Shown piece after piece: positions 21,491-26,963 of a stretch of DNA of 26,963 nt (position 1 is the stretch's first letter; every line of letters starts with the position of its first letter). The translations under genes and the position numbers were made by a program. A model generated the notes under the pieces. The model did not search any database. It was not told the origin of the DNA and was given only the letters and a program-made list of their open reading frames with translations. The stretch is taken from assembly GCA_021464525.1 (NCBI GenBank), contig JADRCO010000752.1, forward strand, positions 1 through 26,963, in the 5' to 3' direction. The stretch is from Rhizophagus sp. LPA8_4_AMF (lineage: Eukaryota > Glomeromycota > Glomeromycetes > Glomerales > Glomeraceae).

Positions 21491-24111
21491 ATGTCTCTTT
21501 ATAAAATCGATGATATAAAAAAATTGAATGTTGTTGAACTTAAAGTTTTTTTAAAACAGACACTGCCAAATATTGAAAATGACATAGATGCTGTCACAAA
21601 CCAAGACGTTGATGGTCAAAGCTTCCTTAGCTTAACAGAAGAAGTTCTTACTCGTAAACCAGGCCCGTTCCAACTGAAATATGGACCTGCTTCCAAAATC
21701 TGCGATTTCATTAAGAGTATAGGTAAGTAGAGTATAGGTAAGTAGAGCATAATAAAATATCAATGTGACCGCTTAACTTTTTGATATCCATTGCTTTATT
21801 TTTTTTCCTTTTCCTGAATACTTACTTATTCTTGTGCTTTTCTTTTCTGCTTTTTATCGTCAAACCCGCCCAAAAAACACATTCGCGTTATCGTAGAGCC
21901 AGGTAAATGAGTCGTAATAAATTTAGTCAACACGAGTGATCGTGTGTTTGCTTGATTTTTCGTTAGTTATTTTTTAGTATTAGTTATGTAACATCGAACA
22001 TAATCTTGTGCTTTTTTTAAAAAAAAATCCTAAAAACACAATTCATATAGGAGTTGCGAGAGATATCATTGATGCCTTTCCTGGAGGTAAGTATTAAGCA
22101 ATTTTCGCCGAAAATTCGCCTTCTTATATCGAGGCTGATCGAACATACGATTCATATGCTAGGTTTGCCATACATGAAGCCAATAACTTTGCTTCGCACT
22201 TCTGGTGCGAAATGGGAGTATCAACCAGACCCATCTTTGAAGCAGATTTTACGAGAAGCGCTTAAAAGGCATTATAAAAATTTTACTTTAGGGTTAATTG
22301 ACAAAAAATCGAATCTTCCACTATATCTTTTCCTTTCTGGGGCTGGTACCGGAAAATCTCGAAACGCTAACGAATTCCACCAGACGGCAATCACATGCTT
22401 GTCAGCTCAAGAAGATGAGGAGCTGTTGGCCAAGATTAAAGAAGCTTGGGTATTCCATATTAGCTATGAGAATGGCTTCGCCATGAGACAAGCAGAAACC
22501 GACGCTTATCTTGCTATCGGCACTCGTATGGTATATCAACTTCTCAAGGAGAAGATGGATTTTTATGAAATTATCAAGAGATATAAGCCACCAGATCCGA
22601 TGGATGTTGTGAAGTTGGTTGCCAAACACCATAACCGAGACTTGAAAAGCGTTACAGTTATTTTGGTTGTTGACGGAATGCAAGAGCTTATGGAGAACAA
22701 AGATGATGGTTTAAAGTATAATTCTAAGTTTTATACAACTCTGACATCTTTTGCAGATCTTGCGTTTAGTGGCATTTTCATGATACCCGTTTGTACCTCA
22801 ACTATCACTGGACCGATTGATGGTGTGTTGAGATATTCGTCGAGAGATCGTATATACCTTCCGGTCGCTTCTATACAACCCCCAAACTACCAACAGGGAG
22901 CCCCGGTCTTTAAAAACGATAGGATTACTAATACTCTTGTGGAAGACTGCGGAGGGCATGGAAGGGCCCTAGAAGTTTTGAAAGATTGCTTGGCCGATCG
23001 TAGCATTGAAGAATGCAATGTCAATACTTTGATGAACGATCTGCGTACTAACCTTACTATAAAATACCGTGAGGCTATTTTTGCTTCTGCGGAAGAAGCC
23101 AGGCCCGTTGCACGGGCAATATTGACTAGACGCCTCTTAAATAGATACAAACCTATTCCCAAGACTAACAAAGTACCAGATGACTTTGCTGGGAGTGGGC
23201 TGATTCGGTTCGAGCAAATAGGTAGTAGTCCAATGGGATACCTCACCGCACCATATATCTGGCTCTGGATATTTGTAGAGATGTCTCAAGAGATAGGAGA
23301 TCCAATACTTCGGGATTGGGCGTTTGCTGATTATGGAGATCAAAGAGCACTCTTGAATCCAATAACATCATTACAAGCCAAGTCATGGCAGAGTTTTGAA
23401 AATTTTGTCGCGTCATTTCGTTGTATAAAGTCAGCAGTGATTGAAGAAGATGAGCTAACAAAGATCTCAGAGGTTCACGCGGGAGCACGTTTGAATGGTG
23501 ATATCCAATTTAAAAACCACAATCTACAACTTGAAGTTGCAAAACACCATACAGACACAAGGTCTAAAACTCACACTGCAAGTGAATGGAATGTTGATTG
23601 CTATAATTCTACTGTTGATGTCCGGGAATTCAAACATTGTATAATTAATGCCCCAGCTTCGCCATATGGAGATTCCTTCCTTTCATTAGATCAGCCGGGT
23701 ACCAAGAGTCCAAATGAGATCCACCAATTCAAATTGCGAAAAAAAGCAGTCAGTGAAAAGGAATACCAAGAAGAGCGTAAAAAATCTGCATCAGAAAATG
23801 ATTTTTTCATCCTCTTTACAACTGCAAATTGTAATATTAAAATTCCGAAAGGGTCTGGAATTGTAAATAGAAATGCCTTTATGAACTATTTTGGACCATT
23901 TGCTGGAAGAGCATACAGATCTGCTATGGCTAATCCCTCTATCAATAATAATAAAGTCAAGAACATCCATACCGTTCCTCTTGGGCAAATTTGCAACATG
24001 AATCAAATTAGCAAAGAACGAGTGAATGTAAAAACAAAGGTACCAATGAAGAATTTTTATTTCCGAAAAGGTCTTCACATGATTTCTCTTATTTGGCCTC
24101 GATTCATGTGA
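21491..24111 (+). CDS. Crinkler-type effector-like protein: SAM-like domain, P-loop NTPase, nuclease-like region
   Basis: Exons inferred from GT-AG sites and frame: 21491-21722, 22051-22086 and 22163-24111; 2217 nt, 738 residues, no interruption. ATG 21491 is the first in-frame ATG. Residues about 8-77 resemble a SAM domain (VDGQSFLSLTEEVL at 40-53, GPASKICDFIKSI at 65-77). A Walker A motif GAGTGKS is at 149-155 and a Walker B-like ILVVDG ends with Asp260 and Gly261, marking a STAND/AAA-like NTPase of about 300 residues. The C-terminal third (about 490-660) includes GDIQF (Asp536) and LQLEV (Glu547) spaced as in restriction-endonuclease-fold nucleases, the end domain described for Crinkler/RHS-type eukaryotic effectors; the exact catalytic set is inference. 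No signal peptide or LFLAK-type header is seen. The last 50 residues look diverged. Neighbours give no functional clue. Crinkler families are large in Rhizophagus and their roles there are largely unknown; nuclear action is typical of studied oomycete members. Confidence 0.8.
21716..21745 (+). repeat. 15-bp tandem duplication carrying two splice donors
   Basis: agtataggtaagtag occurs twice in a row (21716-21730 and 21731-21745). Each copy holds a consensus donor G|GTAAGT. The first (cut after 21722) gives the frame that continues through exon 2. The second (cut after 21737) would keep an in-frame TAG at 21728-21730 and end the protein just after the SAM-like domain. Confidence 0.85.
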
Positions 24112-24177
24112 CTACAAATTGGATGAATTATGACACTGGCAATAGAAAACATCATGTACATATAAAGGTTTTTGAAA

Positions 24178-24323
24178 ATTGCTAAAGCTCACCAGTGGTG
24201 ATTGTCACCATAACAGCATTATGATGTACTTTTGGCCAGAATTAAAAATTTGATAAATCACTGGCCGGCATTACATCATAAATTCACCTCCGGTGACCAT
24301 CACTACTAGTGATATTTAGCAAT
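24178..24323. mobile_element. 146-bp hairpin element (MITE-like)
   Basis: The left arm (attgctaaagctcaccag...) pairs with the right arm over about 60 bp. Paired blocks include attgctaaa/tttagcaat at the ends, gtggtgattgtcacc with ggtgaccatcactac, catta-tgatgta with tacatcataa, and ggccag with ctggcc around a short loop. It starts about 65 bp after the Crinkler stop and may lie in that gene's 3' untranslated region. No target duplication is obvious. Confidence 0.75.
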
Positions 24324-24910
24324 ACCCAAGATTTATAAATTATTTGTTCAATTCTATTATTTAAATTAACCCTTTAAAAATTATTTAATAGCAATAAAGT
24401 TAATAAAATATGTAAAATTATCACCTATTTCAAACAATAAATTTCATGTTTACCAGTGTGACAATTTGTCATGTGCTCATCAAACATTTGATATATCCAG
24501 TCTAATTGTTTACTGCTTTTTGATTATGAATGAAGTGAGTGGACACTGTGAACCAATTACGTAATTGCCAAAATCTTAAAGCAGAAAGTTTAATATTGTA
24601 CTATGCCACATGATTCATTCATTTTTCTGCACTTGTCCAATGTCCAGACTCTACCATCAAAAAATGAATATAGTATTTCTTGCATATGAATTTCAAAGCA
24701 TGTATATCGGGCTTTATTTTTTAAATGTATATAAATTGTACTTTTTGCCAGTTAGGTTATCCCAACTATCCCAGTGGTACTGACAAATTTTTCTCAATCA
24801 CGTAATTAATTTTGCAAACCATTCCTAAAATGGACAAGTTAATTTTAGCAAAAAAATAAAAATAATACTTAATACAAATATCATACATTTTATAAACTTA
24901 CAAGAAATGT
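24324..24910. other. Intergenic stretch between hairpin elements
   Basis: No gene is supported. A short perfect palindrome, tgacaatttgtca, lies at 24459-24471. The rest is AT-rich sequence without a recognised feature. Confidence 0.4.
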
Positions 24911-25074
24911 GTATTTTTACTTACCCTACAAGTTTACTTAAACAATAAAAGTAGGTTTTGGATATAGATTTTGACTTTTTATATGATGATTTATAAAAAA
25001 TTAATTTAACAAAAATCTGTATCAAAAACCTACCTTTATCGCCTAAGTAAACTTGCAGAGCAAGAAAAATTAGG
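24911..25074. mobile_element. Hairpin element with 60-bp arms (MITE-like)
   Basis: Left-arm blocks atttttactt, caagtttactta, ataaaagtaggttttgg and agatttt recur as reverse complements at the right (aaaatct, caaaaacctacctttat, taagtaaacttg, caagaaaaat), leaving a short AT-rich loop around 24980-25010. A degraded, same-orientation copy of the left arm follows at about 25266-25345. Confidence 0.7.
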
Positions 25075-25265
25075 TATAATATATAAGTTTTAAAATGAGA
25101 TAATGTCTGGGATAAGTTTTATTTAAAAAAATTAAAAGAAATTTTTTGTTAAATTTGCTTGTACTTTTGAAGTCATCTAATATCAGATTTAATTATGTAA
25201 CTTAACATTTTATAAATAGGTTAATATGAACTAAGATTAACATAAATATGAAAATTATTAAATAA

Positions 25266-25345
25266 GTGTATTTTAGCCTGCTTTACAAGTTTCCTTAGAG
25301 ATAAAAAGTTGATTTTAAACACTGTTTTTAACTTTATATATGAGT
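25266..25345 (+). repeat. Degraded solo arm of the preceding hairpin family
   Basis: The sequence aagtgtattttagcctgctttacaagtttcctta and following (given here only by position after the first blocks: tttacaagtttcctta, gataaaaagttgatttt, tttttaactttatat) aligns with 24909-24985 in the same orientation, with frequent mismatches. No opposite arm is seen next to it. Confidence 0.5.
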
Positions 25346-25683
25346 AAACTAGGAAAACGGAAACCGTTAAAGTCTGTCACGCTTATTTACTCGGTATTAA
25401 AAAAAATTGTTTAAAAAATACGTAACACCAAATAAAATAAGCAGTGTTACGTAAAAGTGATGCATAATCAAAAAAGGAAAAAATAGGGGTAATTAGTGAG
25501 GTGACATCAGCGGATAGACAGAAGGAAAATTTTATGGGTTAATCCAAAATCATTAATTCGTTATAAGTGCTCTACAATAGAAAGTCCTTTGTTACGCAAT
25601 AATCTTTGCTGCTAAGAGTTTCTCAATGATGCATAAAGCATCATATTTAGAAGTAATGCTCTCCATAAGCTAAGCCGGCTTGA

Positions 25684-25763
25684 AGACTTGCAAGCTGGCT
25701 TGTAATAAGCCTGATCAAGCCAGCTTGATTAATCCTGGCTTAATAAACCAGCTTGACAAGTCT
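25684..25763. repeat. 80-bp near-palindrome built on the AAGC(C/T)GGCTT motif
   Basis: agacttgcaagctgg at the left pairs with ccagcttgacaagtct at the right, and inside this aataagcctgatcaagc pairs with the segment on the far side of the centre, atcaagccagcttgat (25714-25729). An additional aagccggctt copy lies just upstream at 25672-25681. The motif content (caagc, ggcttg) is repeated many times and unlike the surrounding AT-rich DNA. A small separate hairpin, gatgcataaagcatc, lies at 25628-25642. Confidence 0.75.
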
Positions 25764-25823
25764 AATACAAAATTTATCAAAATTTACCAAAATTTTATCT
25801 ATCTATTAACTCTACTATCCTAG

Positions 25824-25949
25824 CACATATAGCTTTATTTTAAGTCTACTTTCGCTTTGTATAATATTAATGTATAAAGATGCATAATTTCTTATATAAT
25901 ATATATGTTATATAAAGTGAAAGTAAGCTTAAAATGAAGCTACACATGT
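25824..25949. mobile_element. 126-bp hairpin element (MITE-like)
   Basis: Left-arm blocks acatatagctttatttta, agtctactttcgctttgtata pair as reverse complements with tataaagtgaaagtaagctt and aaaatgaagctacacatgt at the right, with an AT-rich loop around 25870-25905. Arms are about 45-50 bp. No coding capacity and no clear target duplication. Confidence 0.7.
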
Positions 25950-26780
25950 CAGAAAAATCACCACAGAGTCAAGATAGAACTCCAGATAATTATAATAAAG
26001 GTTATATGCAAAATAAGTATAAAATTTTGTATTTTTAATGAAATGGTTATATGAAAAAAATGTATATTTTGAGAAAATATTATATGTAAAAATATATTAC
26101 AAAAATAGGTTATAGTAAAAAAAAGTATAAAATTTTAAATAAAAATTTAAAGTCATATATAAACTTTATTATAAAAGTGTATATTTTACCATAAATCAAA
26201 GAGCATTTACTGTATGAAAAGTGATTGTACGATTAGATATATTTGTACTTCGTATAGTATAGCTAGCCTTACCATGTAACTTGTACATTTATTTGTTTAT
26301 CCTGATCAGATAATCTCATTATTTCAAAATAATTTTTTGTCTTTTACGGTAACTTTTATTTTCACCTAACCTTCATTTTTTTTCTTTAATGTTAAGTAGT
26401 GTGCTTTTTTGAATAAGTAGACTATAGTTTTTTCTTTAATTTTGTTTCTTTGTCTTACCTTATCATTTTTCCACTTTTTTTTTGTCTTAAACTTTTGGTT
26501 TACAATCAAAGGTGAATTTTTCTTTTTTTTCTGTTCTTTTTATATTTTATTTTATTTCTTATATTTCATTTATAACTTTTTTTCTTTACTTTTTTTAGGT
26601 CTTTAAATTCTATTAATTTTGCGAATAAAGATACTTTTTCTCTTTAGGTTTTCAAATTGTGGTTAAGAGTACTTTTTTCTTTTTTCCTTTTCTTTTACTA
26701 TAATTGTTTCTTATATTCTGTTTTTTATTAATGCTATTTCTTTATAGGTTTTGTCTTTATTTAATTTACCTAGAGCTCTG
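25950..26780. other. Degenerate repeats and T-rich tract
   Basis: From about 25998 to 26150 a loose repeat beginning ggttata and followed by a gtataaaatttt or gtatattttg block occurs three times (about 25999, 26045, 26108). From about 26300 to 26760 the plus strand is strongly T-rich, with recurring ctttttt...taggttttc pieces. No gene is supported. Confidence 0.45.
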
Positions 26781-26783
26781 AAT

Positions 26784-26899
26784 GGGTCGGGTTGGATCAG
26801 ATATTTGATCTGACCTGACCCGATTGATTTTTTTGGGTTAGGCAAAAGTTGACCTGAAGCGGGTCAGATCAGGCACCCGATCTGACCTGATATGACCCG
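26784..26899. repeat. Two adjacent GGGTCAGATC-type palindromes
   Basis: First hairpin: cgggttggatcagata pairs with tgatctgacctgacccg (26788-26822). Second hairpin: cgggtcagatcagg pairs with cctgatatgacccg and with tctgacctga (26860-26899). The blocks gatctgacctga and gacccg recur in both. The window ends 64 bp further on, so the full element may extend beyond it. Confidence 0.65.
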
Positions 26900-26963
26900 T
26901 TGCAAAAATCCAAAAATATTCATTAAAAAAGAAATTTTTAATAAATTTCTTTTTTTTAGATGC

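Noticed and set aside
22402..24078. Several minus-strand and alternate-frame open frames of 62-119 residues
   Set aside because: All overlap the long Crinkler exon 3, which has coherent motifs and codon structure; the others are shadows.
26784..26899. TGACC repeats as nuclear hormone-receptor response elements
   Set aside because: Fungi lack that receptor family; the words are better explained as parts of a palindromic repeat.
1..26963. tRNA, rRNA or CRISPR array
   Set aside because: No cloverleaf with matching T-loop and acceptor stem, no rRNA-like GC block and no regularly spaced identical repeats with unique spacers were found by reading both strands.

Overview
The window looks like nuclear DNA from an AT-rich fungus, most likely an arbuscular mycorrhizal fungus of the Rhizophagus type (Glomeromycotina). 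The grounds are very AT-rich intergenic DNA full of A and T homopolymers, short GT-AG introns of about 70-190 nt, long gene-poor stretches, many small hairpin-forming repeats, and a Crinkler-type gene whose NTPase part resembles the large Crinkler families I associate with Rhizophagus. The organism call is inference.

Layout. 1-3.77 kb: low-complexity intergenic DNA. 3.77-5.48 kb (minus): an intronless gene for a single-pass membrane protein with a Cys-rich, glycosylatable N-terminal part, a PPPY motif and a 51-bp minisatellite in its tail. 5.5-9 kb: intergenic DNA with two foldback elements. 9-12.6 kb: gene relics, including a 50-60 bp tandem repeat, and a nested pair of hairpin elements at 10,985-11,318. 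14.66-15.98 kb (plus): a five-exon membrane-anchored short-chain dehydrogenase/reductase that reads cleanly. 16.98-19.04 kb (plus): an eight-exon MFS transporter of the Jen1/SHS carboxylate-permease type, broken by five frameshifts although every splice site and intron phase still fits. 19.51-20.17 kb (minus): full-length orotate phosphoribosyltransferase (URA5/pyrE type), broken by a 1-nt loss and a 6-nt insertion that brings a stop. 21.49-24.11 kb (plus): an intact three-exon Crinkler-type protein with an N-terminal SAM-like domain, a P-loop NTPase and a putative nuclease-like region. 24.18-26.9 kb: a dense run of unrelated hairpin elements (MITE-like), a T-rich tract and a TGACC-rich palindrome cut by the window end.

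The genes do not form a pathway. The window reads as an accessory, repeat-rich region where two metabolic genes have decayed (or carry assembly errors) beside a complete effector-type gene whose upstream region contains a fragment of a foldback family also present near 8.1-8.5 kb. The strongest items to check are the nested hairpin insertion whose 3-bp target duplication is confirmed by the other arm of its host, the duplicated splice donor in the Crinkler gene, the SAM-Crinkler architecture, and the two broken metabolic genes.
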